Of a stretch of DNA of 64,000 nucleotides, positions 17,364-25,455 are shown piece by piece (the first letter of the stretch is position 1; each line of letters opens with the position of its first letter). Both the position numbers and the translations under genes were made by a program. The notes beneath the pieces were generated by a model that saw nothing but the letters and a program-made list of their open reading frames with translations, ran no database searches and was not told where the DNA came from. The stretch covers positions 992,001 to 1,056,000 of the forward strand of contig JADJJH010000002.1 in NCBI GenBank assembly GCA_016706595.1, read 5' to 3'. This stretch comes from Bacteroidota bacterium (GTDB lineage: Bacteria > Bacteroidota > Bacteroidia > Chitinophagales > Chitinophagaceae).

Positions 17364-19154
17364 CTATTGTAACCCAATCAATTTTACATCATCAATTAAA
17401 AAGGCGCCTTTTACTTCATTCAAGTTGGAGAAATAGATTTCTATTTTTTCGAATGAAGCTGGGGCTTCTGCATCTATAAAAATATGTTGTTCACGTTCTT
17501 TATAAAACAATTGATCTAACTGTAGTTTACTTTCTTTGACCACTTGCCCATTGGCTATAAATTGAATACCCATCCAGGTCATGTAATTGGCATCCCAATT
17601 ATTTTGCAAGCATTTGATATGGGCAGAAAATCGGTACCATGAATGCCGCTGATTCAATGATGCGATGGGGGTATTGGATAGGTTTGGTGAATATGAATAG
17701 GTTTTGGTAATGACTTGGGATTGTGCTAAGAAAAGTTTTTTATTTCCATCATCATTTGTGGTATGCAAGGTGTCATTTGTGAAGTCATTCGAATAGAGAA
17801 CTTGGCCTGTATCACTTCCATTATATTCTTCATTGATAAATAAAAATTTACGATCGGCTTGATTAATTTTCATTCGACCTACTGTTTTGTAATAATACAT
17901 TTTGGTCATATCGGAAGCGCTTACAAATCCGCCGTGATGTGCACCATGAGTCCACCAAATATTGAGATATAGAAATAGAAAGGCAATGGGGTAAAATATA
18001 AACGTCCAAATACGTTTTGTATTTACATATTCAATTAAAGCAGCAAAGGGTAGCATTAAAATGGCTGAACCTTGTAGCATAGCCCTTCCGCCGTACCACC
18101 AAACATCCCAAGCACTTACGATCCAAATATTTAAAACAGAAAAAAGTAAAATGGGAATAAAACTGAGTTTCTTTTTATATAAAATAACAAATCCAATATA
18201 GGTGAGTATCATCATTGGACAATACAAAAGCCATCCGCATTTAAAGCTAAATACATAATCCATAAAGTGGGGATGAAGCCACGAAAACTTCTGATCGCCA
18301 TAACTATATACAAACCAATGCCCGCTTGCATATTTCCAATACGCTAATTGTATGCTTCCAAATAACAGCATGCAAATAATAGCCATTAAAAACTTAGCGG
18401 CATGTTGTTGTATACATTGAATTCTTGCTTTAATTTCTTTGATATTAATTTTTGAAATGCCCCAAAGAAGAGGGATGATAGCAGCAATCATTTCCGTGGG
18501 TCTGGAAAGAATAAGTAAGCCTACTAAACTTCCAATCAGCACTGCATATTTTGTAGTGGGTGATTTGTAAAATCTGTCGCTGGCATATATCAATAAACAA
18601 TACAAACTAAATAACCAAGCATGCGACATGCCGATATCGATACCCACATAATTTGTATAGTTGGTTCCCCACATTAAAAACAATAGAAGAATAGCAACTG
18701 TCCCATCTTTAAAATAGGTCAGCAATAATTTACGTAAATACCAAAGTCCGAGCAGCATCATACAGAGTGCGCCAATATGTATAGCAATTTGATAAGGCGG
18801 CGATAGTCCATCTGCCGGATAACCCAAACTTTTACTGATGACATGAGCTCCTAAAAAGAAGGGTAGGTATTGTACCGCCATGCCACTCGAATATTTAAGT
18901 ACTTTGCTGCCATCGGGTAAAATGGTGATTTGTTGATTGTCGGGTGAGCAGCCGTAGGCACTTCGCAGACTATCAGAAAAATGTAAATGCTTTAGATCTT
19001 TATAAATAAAAACGGCAGGTAAATACCAATAGTAACCACTCACATCCCAGCTTATGGTTGTTTCACTTCCACCTTGTTGATAACGTGGATAGTAAAAGAA
19101 ACTGAAAAGAATCAAGGTGATACTAAGAACAATATAACTTACTAGTGATTTCAA
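17364..19154 (-). CDS. GT-C type polytopic membrane protein with C-terminal extracytoplasmic domain
   Basis: This 596-residue protein has around ten hydrophobic segments in residues 1-430 and a C-terminal soluble region of about 150 residues. WDVSGYYWYLPAVFI near residue 35 places an acidic residue after the first membrane segment, as in GT-C glycosyltransferases of the GT39/PMT type. YVGIDIGMSHAWLFSLYCLL and ILSRPTEMIA are also characteristic of such Bacteroidota proteins. The C-terminal region looks beta-rich (WMGIQFIANGQVV, EKIEIYFSN) and could bind carbohydrate. Acceptor and donor are unknown. It is divergent from a second GT-C protein 74 bases away. Confidence 0.7.
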   Translation of the reverse strand: MKSLVSYIVLSITLILFSFFYYPRYQQGGSETTISWDVSGYYWYLPAVFIYKDLKHLHFSDSLRSAYGCSPDNQQITILPDGSKVLKYSSGMAVQYLPFFLGAHVISKSLGYPADGLSPPYQIAIHIGALCMMLLGLWYLRKLLLTYFKDGTVAILLLFLMWGTNYTNYVGIDIGMSHAWLFSLYCLLIYASDRFYKSPTTKYAVLIGSLVGLLILSRPTEMIAAIIPLLWGISKINIKEIKARIQCIQQHAAKFLMAIICMLLFGSIQLAYWKYASGHWFVYSYGDQKFSWLHPHFMDYVFSFKCGWLLYCPMMILTYIGFVILYKKKLSFIPILLFSVLNIWIVSAWDVWWYGGRAMLQGSAILMLPFAALIEYVNTKRIWTFIFYPIAFLFLYLNIWWTHGAHHGGFVSASDMTKMYYYKTVGRMKINQADRKFLFINEEYNGSDTGQVLYSNDFTNDTLHTTNDDGNKKLFLAQSQVITKTYSYSPNLSNTPIASLNQRHSWYRFSAHIKCLQNNWDANYMTWMGIQFIANGQVVKESKLQLDQLFYKEREQHIFIDAEAPASFEKIEIYFSNLNEVKGAFLIDDVKLIGLQ

Positions 19155-19228
19155 CCGTTAAATAATAGGATTGTAAATATAGACAAGGCATTGATATTTT
19201 GTAACTCAAACAAAGCAATTACATTTAC

Positions 19229-20659
19229 ATGATGTTACAATTTGGGAATTCAAAAATAGCAAATGGGTATGTTTATCTTATGCTTTCTCTTGCTATTCTG
19301 GGTTTGATTTTGATAAAGCTATCCAATTTGCATTTACCATTTTATTGGGATGAGGCCTGGTCGTATGCAAAAGCCGTTTATGAAATGTATACCCATAAAA
19401 TTACCTTATTGCCTTCTGAAGTGAATCAGGAAATATTTCGTGGTCACCCCTTGTTTTTTTATTTTCTTACTTCAGGCTTTGCAAAACTTACTTCGTTTAC
19501 ACCATTGGCTATGCATGCGTGCATGCTAGGGCTGTCGATGGTTTTGTTGATAGCATTGTTCTTTATACTTAAAAAGCACCATGGAATAAGCATAGCCTTT
19601 ATTGCAACCGCTTTCTTACTATTTCAAGAAGTTTTTATTGTGCAATCTAGTTTTTTATTACCCGAAGTGTTAATTGCATTTTTAGGGATATTCTGTTTCT
19701 ATGCCTATGTTCAAAAAAATTATTTGCTCTACATATTGTGTGGAGCTATGCTGGTACTCACGAAAGAAAGCGGCATAGTGGCTATTCTTGTTGTTTGCTT
19801 ATACGAGCTGATTCAGTTTTTATATCACAAAAAATTGAATTTGAAAGGAATAGCGTTTTTGTTTTTTTGGAGTTTGCCTCTTTGGATATTCGGATTGTTT
19901 ATTTTAATACAAAAATTAAAATGGGGTTGGTATCTCTTTCCCGAACATGTTTCGATGATGGATCTTTCGATAGCTGGTATTAAAAATAGGTTGCATGCAA
20001 TTGCCACTTATCTGTTTTTTAGTGAAGGCAGAAATGTATATACTTTTTTATTTTTTGCTTGTATCCTCTTAATAGCCATTTTTAAATGGAAGTTATTCAA
20101 GCAAATAGTAAGCATGCCAGTTGTACATCTTCTATTAGTTTTTTTTATTTTTTATTCATTATTTTCTTCTGTCAATTTTTATTCGGCTCGATATCTCTTG
20201 GCCTTATTGCCTGTGATTGCTATCCTGTCAGCTATAATAATTGATCAGTTGTTTAGTAATCAAAAAATTTCTTTTTTCTTTTCAATACTTCTAGCTGTCT
20301 TTTTTCTATCACAATATTTTTTAATACAAACAGCAGGCTTGGGAGATACTAGTAAGCACTATGTCCATTCTGTTAGTTCATTAAAACTCACCATTGACGA
20401 GTTTGTTATTAAAAATACACGTTCAAGTTTTGGAGGAGATTTTTTGACCAATACCAATTTGCAATTTCCTGAGGCAGGTTATATATCTTCTAAAATGAAA
20501 TTACATGTTGTTTCTCCAGACGATGCTCAATATATTATTGCTACCAGCATTGAGCCACTCGAAGAAAAAATCAAGGAATTGAAACAACAAAATAAGATTG
20601 AGATGGTGTATGAAAATGTATCCGGTCCGGCTTGGTGCAGAGTGTATTATAGAAAGTAA
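19229..20659 (+). CDS. Glycosyltransferase family 39-like membrane protein
   Basis: This 476-residue protein has roughly ten transmembrane segments, and the motif LPFYWDEAWSYAKAV (about residues 36-50) follows the first of them. This acidic DEAWSY motif is characteristic of ArnT/PMT-type (GT-C) glycosyltransferases that use lipid-linked sugar donors on the periplasmic face. A short soluble C-terminus ends the protein. ATG codons at 19229 and 19232 are possible starts, but TACATTTA (19220-19227) resembles a -7 element and would put transcription after both. A start at the ATG at 19280 (MLSLAILGLILIK) is therefore also possible. Confidence 0.8.
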   Translation: MMLQFGNSKIANGYVYLMLSLAILGLILIKLSNLHLPFYWDEAWSYAKAVYEMYTHKITLLPSEVNQEIFRGHPLFFYFLTSGFAKLTSFTPLAMHACMLGLSMVLLIALFFILKKHHGISIAFIATAFLLFQEVFIVQSSFLLPEVLIAFLGIFCFYAYVQKNYLLYILCGAMLVLTKESGIVAILVVCLYELIQFLYHKKLNLKGIAFLFFWSLPLWIFGLFILIQKLKWGWYLFPEHVSMMDLSIAGIKNRLHAIATYLFFSEGRNVYTFLFFACILLIAIFKWKLFKQIVSMPVVHLLLVFFIFYSLFSSVNFYSARYLLALLPVIAILSAIIIDQLFSNQKISFFFSILLAVFFLSQYFLIQTAGLGDTSKHYVHSVSSLKLTIDEFVIKNTRSSFGGDFLTNTNLQFPEAGYISSKMKLHVVSPDDAQYIIATSIEPLEEKIKELKQQNKIEMVYENVSGPAWCRVYYRK

Positions 20660-20683
20660 ATAATCTGGCATTAAAGTTTTTTA

Positions 20684-20756
20684 TCGCAAGGGTAATTGCA
20701 GCCTGCAAATTACAGATTGAAAATTGTTCCTAAAGTTTTAGGAATGAAGATTGCGA
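20684..20756. repeat. Nested inverted repeat after the GT39-like gene
   Basis: The outer arms TCGCAA (20684-20689) and TTGCGA (20751-20756) enclose the near-perfect hairpin TTCCTAAA-GT-TTTAGGAA (20727-20744) and a TTGCAG/CTGCAA pair. It begins 25 bases after the stop of the GT39-like gene and may act as a terminator or 3' stabiliser. Confidence 0.5.
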
Positions 20757-20764
20757 AAGGGGAT

Positions 20765-20889
20765 CTCTACATAAACCTCTCAGACGAGGCATTCGGATTT
20801 TGCAATTCCGATAGCTATCGGAAGCGTTTACTACAGTAAATAAAGGGTTTGCAAAATTCGAATAACGAAGTATCAGAGGTTTATTTAGA
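20765..20889 (-). repeat. Family A structured intergenic element, copy 1
   Basis: This 125-base element has outer arms CTCTACATAAACCTCT and AGAGGTTTATTTAGAG (one mismatch), a second stem ATTCGGATTTTGCAA (20791-20805) with TTGCAAAATTCGAAT (20849-20863), the perfect palindrome TTCCGATAGCTATCGGAA (20806-20823), and a small TTTACT/AGTAAA hairpin. Its right end is 9 bases from the stop of the minus-strand gene at 20898. The second copy is at 56976-57109. Confidence 0.8.
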
Positions 20890-20897
20890 GTTGCCCT

Positions 20898-21434
20898 CTA
20901 ATCTTTACTACTGCCTTTAAATGCATCATCCACATTTTTAAACAATACATTAAAGGTGGTTAGCGATCCATAAATTCGAGTAATATATTGTTGAAGGTCA
21001 ACCTTATCGGCATCACTTAAAATTTTATGTGCATTAATTTGTTGTTCCATTACTCTCAGTCGGTCGCGCACCATCACAATTTTATGAAAGAAGGTTTCAA
21101 TCGGCACTTCCTTTCCTTGTAAGTGTTCATCTAGTGGTTTTAAAACCATAGTACCGCCTTGCCATTTTTGTGCTAAAGGTACTTTTTCGCTAATGTCACT
21201 ACGTTCGTCGAGTACTTTATGAAGCACAAATTCTAGATCGGCCATATTTACCATGCCACCAATTTCACTCGATTCAACAGCTGAAAGTATGCGTAAGCCT
21301 TCGAAATTTTTGCCTATACTTTTTACCGAGTTACTGCTTTTAAACCAGATATTATTAAATTCAGTGCCGATATCTACAATAACACCTTTTCCAAAATTGG
21401 GATGCTCGATACGTGACCCTATGCCTAATTCCAT
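20898..21434 (-). CDS. Conserved protein with N-terminal Tudor-like (UvrD C-terminal type) domain
   Basis: The 178-residue protein starts with IGSRIEHPNFGKGVIVDIG, which resembles the Tudor-like fold at the C-terminus of UvrD/PcrA helicases (pattern GxRVxHPxFGxGxVV), a module that contacts RNA polymerase in those proteins. The rest (about 60-178) is predicted largely helical, with a central PIETFFHKIVMVRDRLRVME segment, and has no motif I recognise. No membrane segment or signal peptide is visible. The start ATG at 21434 begins the domain directly. A role in transcription or DNA metabolism is only a suggestion from the domain. Confidence 0.65.
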   Translation of the reverse strand: MELGIGSRIEHPNFGKGVIVDIGTEFNNIWFKSSNSVKSIGKNFEGLRILSAVESSEIGGMVNMADLEFVLHKVLDERSDISEKVPLAQKWQGGTMVLKPLDEHLQGKEVPIETFFHKIVMVRDRLRVMEQQINAHKILSDADKVDLQQYITRIYGSLTTFNVLFKNVDDAFKGSSKD

Positions 21435-21538
21435 GTTGATAATTTTTAGCGAAGATATTGAGTGCTCAAGTAAAATTCAAATACAGATTTTTTGTCGACT
21501 ACAATTTTTTCTAGTCTTTTTTTGAATTTATTTGTGGG

Positions 21539-21667
21539 TGCCCCCGATAGCGAAAAAAAATCACTTCGTGCCTCAGTGTTTTTTTCTGCTTCGGGGTCGG
21601 GCTAGCCGTTCCAAGTCCCCCAATTGAAACATTGGGGCAGCTTTCCACTATTATCCCTCACCCTGCT
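21539..21667 (+). repeat. Family C structured intergenic element, copy 1
   Basis: This GC-rich element runs from GGGTGCCCCCGATAGCG through CTTCGGGGTCGGGCTA (from 21589) to TATCCCTCACCCT (from 21652). At its centre CCCCAAT (21618-21624) and ATTGGGG (21631-21637) enclose the loop TGAAAC. It lies between divergent genes, upstream of the acyl carrier protein gene. Copy 2 is at 52189-52332 and a damaged copy starts near 28108. Confidence 0.75.
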
Positions 21668-21761
21668 ACTCTGCCGTTCAATGCTGCTCTAAAGCGCATC
21701 CTTGAAATTGTTTTTTCTTTATTGCAAATACTTTCTACTTTTACGCCTCAAGTTTTTTTAT

Positions 21762-22028
21762 ATGCAAGATGTACAGGAATTAAAGCAGGTGTTAAAAACA
21801 CAAATCATCGAATCTTTAAATCTTCAGGGTATGACACCTGATGAAATTGATGATAATGCACCTTTATTTGGTGAAGGTTTAGGCTTAGATAGTATCGATT
21901 CGCTTGAACTAATGGTTTTACTTGAGCGCAACTATGGTATTAAAATCGAAGATGCGCGTGAAGGTCGAAAAGCGATGGAATCGGTTCAAGCTATGGCGCA
22001 ATATATTTCCGAACACCGAACTAAATAA
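21762..22028 (+). CDS. Acyl carrier protein
   Basis: This is an 88-residue acyl carrier protein; acyl chains are carried on a phosphopantetheine attached to Ser44 in GLGLDSIDSLEL. It is acidic and helical, as expected. The frame is open 60 bases further upstream, but the added residues (FFLYCKYFLLLRLKFFY) are unlike any ACP N-terminus, so ATG at 21762 is chosen. The gene is followed after 3 bases by a ketosynthase and then a ketosynthase-like protein, which makes it a dedicated carrier for this small operon rather than the general fatty-acid ACP. The product could be an aryl polyene or flexirubin-type lipid, by analogy with such gene sets. Confidence 0.9.
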   Translation: MQDVQELKQVLKTQIIESLNLQGMTPDEIDDNAPLFGEGLGLDSIDSLELMVLLERNYGIKIEDAREGRKAMESVQAMAQYISEHRTK

Positions 22029-22031
22029 TAC

Positions 22032-23231
22032 ATGCCGGAAAGGGTGATGGTATCGGGTTTGGGTATTTATACCGCACTCGGCAAAGGTGTACAGACAAAT
22101 CACCAACAATTAAGTTTGCAATTGCATGGATTATCTTCATTGGATATGCTTGAAACCCTTCATGCAAAATCTTTCCCTTATGGTGAAATCAAAGAAACCA
22201 CCAGCGATTTAATTCAATCGGCTCAATTGCCATCTCAACAAGGCTTTAATAGGACTTCAGCCTTGGCTATTTTAGCTTTACAGGAAGCTTATGAACAAGC
22301 AGGCTTACTACCCAATAATGCATGTCGAACAGCCTTGTTGAATGCTACTTCAGTTGGCGGAATGTGCGAAATTGAAAAGCATTATTTCGACATGCTCAAT
22401 AATCCTTCTGCATATAAGTACTTAGCCGAAACCATTGATTGTGCCGATTCAACGCAACGTTTAGCAACTGCATTTGGTATCAAACACTTTTTAACCACCA
22501 TCAGCACGGCATGTTCATCATCAGCCAACGCAATTATGCTGGGCGCTAGAATGATTAAGGCCAAGCAAGCCGATATTGCAGTTTGTGGCGGAACAGATGC
22601 GCTCACGCGTTTTACGATCAACGGTTTTAATGCCTTGAAAAATATCGATAAAAATTATTGTAGTCCTTTTGATGCAAACCGCAACGGATTAAATTTAGGT
22701 GAAGGCGCAGCTTACTTAATACTCGAGAGCGAAAGTCGTTGCCTACAACGCAAGGCTACCCCTCTCGCTTTTATTAGCGGTTACGATAATTTTAATGAAG
22801 CCTTTCATCCGACAGCCCCCAATCCGGCTGGTGAAGGTGCATACCAAGTGATGCAAAGAGCTTTACAAAGGGCGAACTTGCAAACGAGCAATATTGATTA
22901 TATCAATGCACACGGAACCGCCACACTTACTAATGATGAATCGGAAGGCAATGCGATGAAAAGATTATTTCACAATTTACCTGCTTTTAGTTCTACAAAA
23001 TGTTATACCGGACATACCCTTGCGGCAGCGGGTGCAGTTGAAGCAGTTTTTTCGATTAATGCAATACAACAACAATGTGTGTATGCAAATTTACATTTTA
23101 AAGAGGCAATGCCTGAAACAGGATTAATTCCGCAAACCGTTTTTGAGAAAAATATACCCATTCAACATGTGATGTCGAATTCATTTGCTTTCGGTGGTAA
23201 TAATGCCAGCTTAATTTTTTCCAAAGTATAA
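22032..23231 (+). CDS. Beta-ketoacyl-ACP synthase (FabF-like)
   Basis: It condenses malonyl-ACP with an acyl chain. The 399-residue protein has the full catalytic triad: Cys161 in ISTACSSSANAI, His294 in NAHGTATLTNDE and His328 in GHTLAAAGAVEA, plus the closing NSFAFGGNNASL loop. It belongs to the KAS I/II family. It starts 3 bases after the ACP stop and is followed by a ketosynthase-like protein without a nucleophile, so the two probably work as a heterodimer comparable to KS/chain-length-factor pairs of type II polyketide and aryl polyene systems. This pairing is inferred from order and from the missing residue in the partner. Confidence 0.93.
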   Translation: MPERVMVSGLGIYTALGKGVQTNHQQLSLQLHGLSSLDMLETLHAKSFPYGEIKETTSDLIQSAQLPSQQGFNRTSALAILALQEAYEQAGLLPNNACRTALLNATSVGGMCEIEKHYFDMLNNPSAYKYLAETIDCADSTQRLATAFGIKHFLTTISTACSSSANAIMLGARMIKAKQADIAVCGGTDALTRFTINGFNALKNIDKNYCSPFDANRNGLNLGEGAAYLILESESRCLQRKATPLAFISGYDNFNEAFHPTAPNPAGEGAYQVMQRALQRANLQTSNIDYINAHGTATLTNDESEGNAMKRLFHNLPAFSSTKCYTGHTLAAAGAVEAVFSINAIQQQCVYANLHFKEAMPETGLIPQTVFEKNIPIQHVMSNSFAFGGNNASLIFSKV

Positions 23232-23236
23232 AATTC

Positions 23237-24307
23237 TTGGCTCCACTATATATCATATCATCCTCATGTATTTCACCGCAACCAAGTTTCGGAGTAGAAG
23301 CCTTGTTGAATGAAATGATAAGTTATGAAGGTAATAGGCTTTCATGTATTGAACCGGATTACAAACAATTTATAAACCCGGTACAAATTCGCCGTATGAG
23401 TAGGGCATTAAAATTTGGATTTAGTGCGGCGATGGATTGTTTGCAAAAAGTAAATTGTCAACCCGAAGCCATCATTATCGGAACCGGCACAGGTTGCTTA
23501 ACCGATACGGAAGTTTTTTTACATTCAATTAAAGATTATGAAGAGACTGCTTTAAATGCAACGCCATTTATTCACTCAACATACAATCAATTGAATGGTA
23601 TGATTGCCTTGAATAAAAAAGTAAATTCATATAGTGTTACTTATGTTCATCGCGCTTTTTCGTTTGAACATTGTTTACTTGATACAGCCCTTCTTTTTGA
23701 TGAGAATGAAATTGAGACCTCATTAGTGGGTTGTTTCGATGAAATGACTAAGGAACATTTTGACATGAAAATGCAATGGGGATTTTGGAAGCAAGAAAGT
23801 ATTCAAAGCGAATCGCTTTTATTGCACAATAGCTTAGGAAGTATTGCCGGAGAAGGATCGACATTTTTTATGCTAAGTAAAACGAAACCTGAAACGGAAT
23901 GTAATTCCATTCTTGATATTGCAACACTTTTTCAGCCAACAGTATTTGACCTTGAGAAGGAAATTCAATATCTATTAGCTAAGAATAATTTGCAATTAAG
24001 TGACATCGATATTTTATTATCGGGTGATAATGGCGATACAAATACTTTTGAAGCGAATGATTTCGTAAAACGATTTTGTGCATCATCCACTCTTTTATAC
24101 TTCAAACATCTTTGTGGTGAATATGATACAGCAACTGGGTTTGCAGTTCACTTAGCCAATCAAATTTTAACAGAGCAAGTTATCCCTGATTATCTCTATC
24201 ATCCCGAAGAAATAAATAAACGCTCTCAAAAGCCTATCAGGCATCTATTGATTTATAATAATTATTTTGGCATGAACCAGACTTTAGTTTTAATGGTTAA
24301 TTATTAA
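23237..24307 (+). CDS. Ketosynthase-like protein lacking the catalytic cysteine (chain-length-factor-like)
   Basis: The 356-residue protein has a thiolase/ketosynthase-like outline (IIIGTGTGCLTDTEVF, SIAGEGSTFFMLSK, LKHLCGEYDTATGFA region) but at the nucleophile position it reads VTYVHRAFSFEHCLLD (residues 134-149), with no cysteine after the loop. This is what is seen in the catalytically inactive partners of aryl polyene and flexirubin clusters. It starts with a TTG at 23237, 5 bases after the ketosynthase stop. The last codons (LVLMVNY and stop) are made of the same TTAATGGTTAATTATTAATGG words as the array that follows, so repeat sequence appears to have supplied the C-terminus. Confidence 0.75.
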   Translation: MAPLYIISSSCISPQPSFGVEALLNEMISYEGNRLSCIEPDYKQFINPVQIRRMSRALKFGFSAAMDCLQKVNCQPEAIIIGTGTGCLTDTEVFLHSIKDYEETALNATPFIHSTYNQLNGMIALNKKVNSYSVTYVHRAFSFEHCLLDTALLFDENEIETSLVGCFDEMTKEHFDMKMQWGFWKQESIQSESLLLHNSLGSIAGEGSTFFMLSKTKPETECNSILDIATLFQPTVFDLEKEIQYLLAKNNLQLSDIDILLSGDNGDTNTFEANDFVKRFCASSTLLYFKHLCGEYDTATGFAVHLANQILTEQVIPDYLYHPEEINKRSQKPIRHLLIYNNYFGMNQTLVLMVNY

Positions 24308-24410
24308 TGGTTAATTATTAATGATTAATGGTTAATGATTAATGGTTAATGATTAATGATTAATGGTTGACGATTAATGGTTAATGACAAATTGTTAATG
24401 GTTAATGTTG
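24296..24410. repeat. Degenerate array of TTAATGGTTAATGA words, left of the four-helix-bundle gene
   Basis: TTAATGGTTAA- and GATTAATG-type words recur about every 7 bases. The array starts inside the end of the ketosynthase-like gene and runs into the last codons of the minus-strand gene at 24395, whose final residues (ANINH) are written in repeat words. It is in inverted orientation to the array at 24759-24843. Confidence 0.8.
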
Positions 24411-24754
24411 GCTTTCGAAGTTTTGATACTAGTAGTAATGAGTTTGATAATTTCATCTGCATCATTATTTAAGCTATTAAATAATTCTGTACTTAAGAAT
24501 TTAGTTGCATGAAGAAGTTCTAGCCAATATATTGATTCATTAATTTCTTTTTGTGCAATAGCCATTTTGTGAATAAAATCAAGTTTGCTTTCTGCATGTT
24601 CAGATTCTCTAATCATAGCGCCTACAGAGGTTCCGCTTCGTAATAGTTGTTTAGAGAGCACATATTCCTTCTTCTCCTGTATCAATAATTTATAACAGTC
24701 TACAATTTTAATTGAGAAAGTGAATGTCTTTGTCTTTAAAATGTTCTCTTTCAT
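24395..24754 (-). CDS. Four-helix bundle protein (23S rRNA intervening-sequence protein family)
   Basis: This 119-residue all-helical protein matches the family of small four-helix bundle proteins first found in 23S rRNA intervening sequences and related to the Avd accessory protein of diversity-generating retroelements. Typical motifs are LSKQLLRSGTSVGAMIRESEHAES (here given in two parts: LSKQLLRSGTS and VGAMIRESEHAES, about residues 33-56), FIHKMAIAQKEINESIYWLE, and LNNDADEIIKLITTSIK. Molecular function is unknown. No retroelement or 23S rRNA gene is nearby. It lies exactly between two inverted arrays of TTAATGG words, which touch both its start and its stop. Confidence 0.9.
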   Translation of the reverse strand: MKENILKTKTFTFSIKIVDCYKLLIQEKKEYVLSKQLLRSGTSVGAMIRESEHAESKLDFIHKMAIAQKEINESIYWLELLHATKFLSTELFNSLNNDADEIIKLITTSIKTSKANINH

Positions 24755-24758
24755 AATT

Positions 24759-24843
24759 CAACATTCACCATTAGTCATTTAATATTTATCATTAACCATT
24801 TATAATTTATCATTAACCATTTATAATTTATCATTAACCAGTA
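24759..24843. repeat. Degenerate array of ATTAACCATTTATAATTTATC words, right of the four-helix-bundle gene
   Basis: ATTTATAATTTATCATTAACC-like units (about 20-21 bases, two clear copies) and shorter CATTAACCATT words fill the gap between the four-helix-bundle gene start and the tdk stop. The words are the reverse complement of those at 24296-24410. Confidence 0.75.
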
Positions 24844-24844
24844 A

Positions 24845-25408
24845 TCACTTATGATAACAAGTCCTGCAGCGTGGTTCATACACATCTTTTTCGCCTAATA
24901 AAACCGTGGCATCCGATATAGTTTTTCGATAGCTATAATTGGCGATATCACCGCATTCAACACAAATGGCATGCAGTTTTGTAATATAATCGGCCATGGC
25001 TAATACCGCCGGCATCGGACCAAATGGTCGGCCTAAAAAATTCATATCTAAACCGGCAACAATTACCCGTATACCACGTAAAGCCAACTTCTCGGCAACA
25101 TTAGGCATTTCTTCATCAAAAAATTGAGCTTCGTCAATACCTACCACATCAACATCTTGCGCCAGCAATAATATTTGTTGCGAATTTTCGACCGGTGTAC
25201 TTTGAATACGAGAGGCATCATGTGACACAATATCTAACTCATCGTAACGCACATCAATCTTTGGTTTGTAAATTTCAATACGTAAGTTGGCAATCTGTGC
25301 TCGTTTTAATCGGCGAATAAGCTCTTCGGTTTTACCACTAAACATCGAACCGCATACTACTTCTATCCAGCCTTTCTTATGATTTCTAATATTTGGTTCT
25401 ATAAACAT
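24845..25408 (-). CDS. tdk: Thymidine kinase
   Basis: It phosphorylates thymidine to dTMP with ATP (nucleotide salvage). The 187-residue protein has the P-loop GSMFSGKT (residues 20-27), the DEAQFF motif containing the catalytic glutamate region, the GLDMNFLGRPFGPM lasso-side motif, and two zinc-binding cysteine pairs (CVECG and CRTCYHK) near the C-terminus, all features of the type II (TK1-like) family. Length is typical. The start ATG at 25408 lies 13 residues before the conserved GWIEVVCGSMFSGKT. The divergent peptidase gene starts 47 bases away. Confidence 0.96.
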   Translation of the reverse strand: MFIEPNIRNHKKGWIEVVCGSMFSGKTEELIRRLKRAQIANLRIEIYKPKIDVRYDELDIVSHDASRIQSTPVENSQQILLLAQDVDVVGIDEAQFFDEEMPNVAEKLALRGIRVIVAGLDMNFLGRPFGPMPAVLAMADYITKLHAICVECGDIANYSYRKTISDATVLLGEKDVYEPRCRTCYHK

Positions 25409-25430
25409 TGGTGATTGCTTGCTGAAAGGT

Positions 25431-25438
25431 TATTTTTG
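25431..25438 (+). promoter_or_regulatory. TAnnTTTG -7 element of the S46 peptidase gene
   Basis: TATTTTTG is an exact consensus match, 17 bases before the ATG at 25456. Confidence 0.6.
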
Positions 25439-25455
25439 AAGATTACGAAAATAGA

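Noticed and set aside
21702..21761. ATG at 21702 as start of the acyl carrier protein
   Set aside because: The extra 20 residues are hydrophobic and foreign to acyl carrier proteins.
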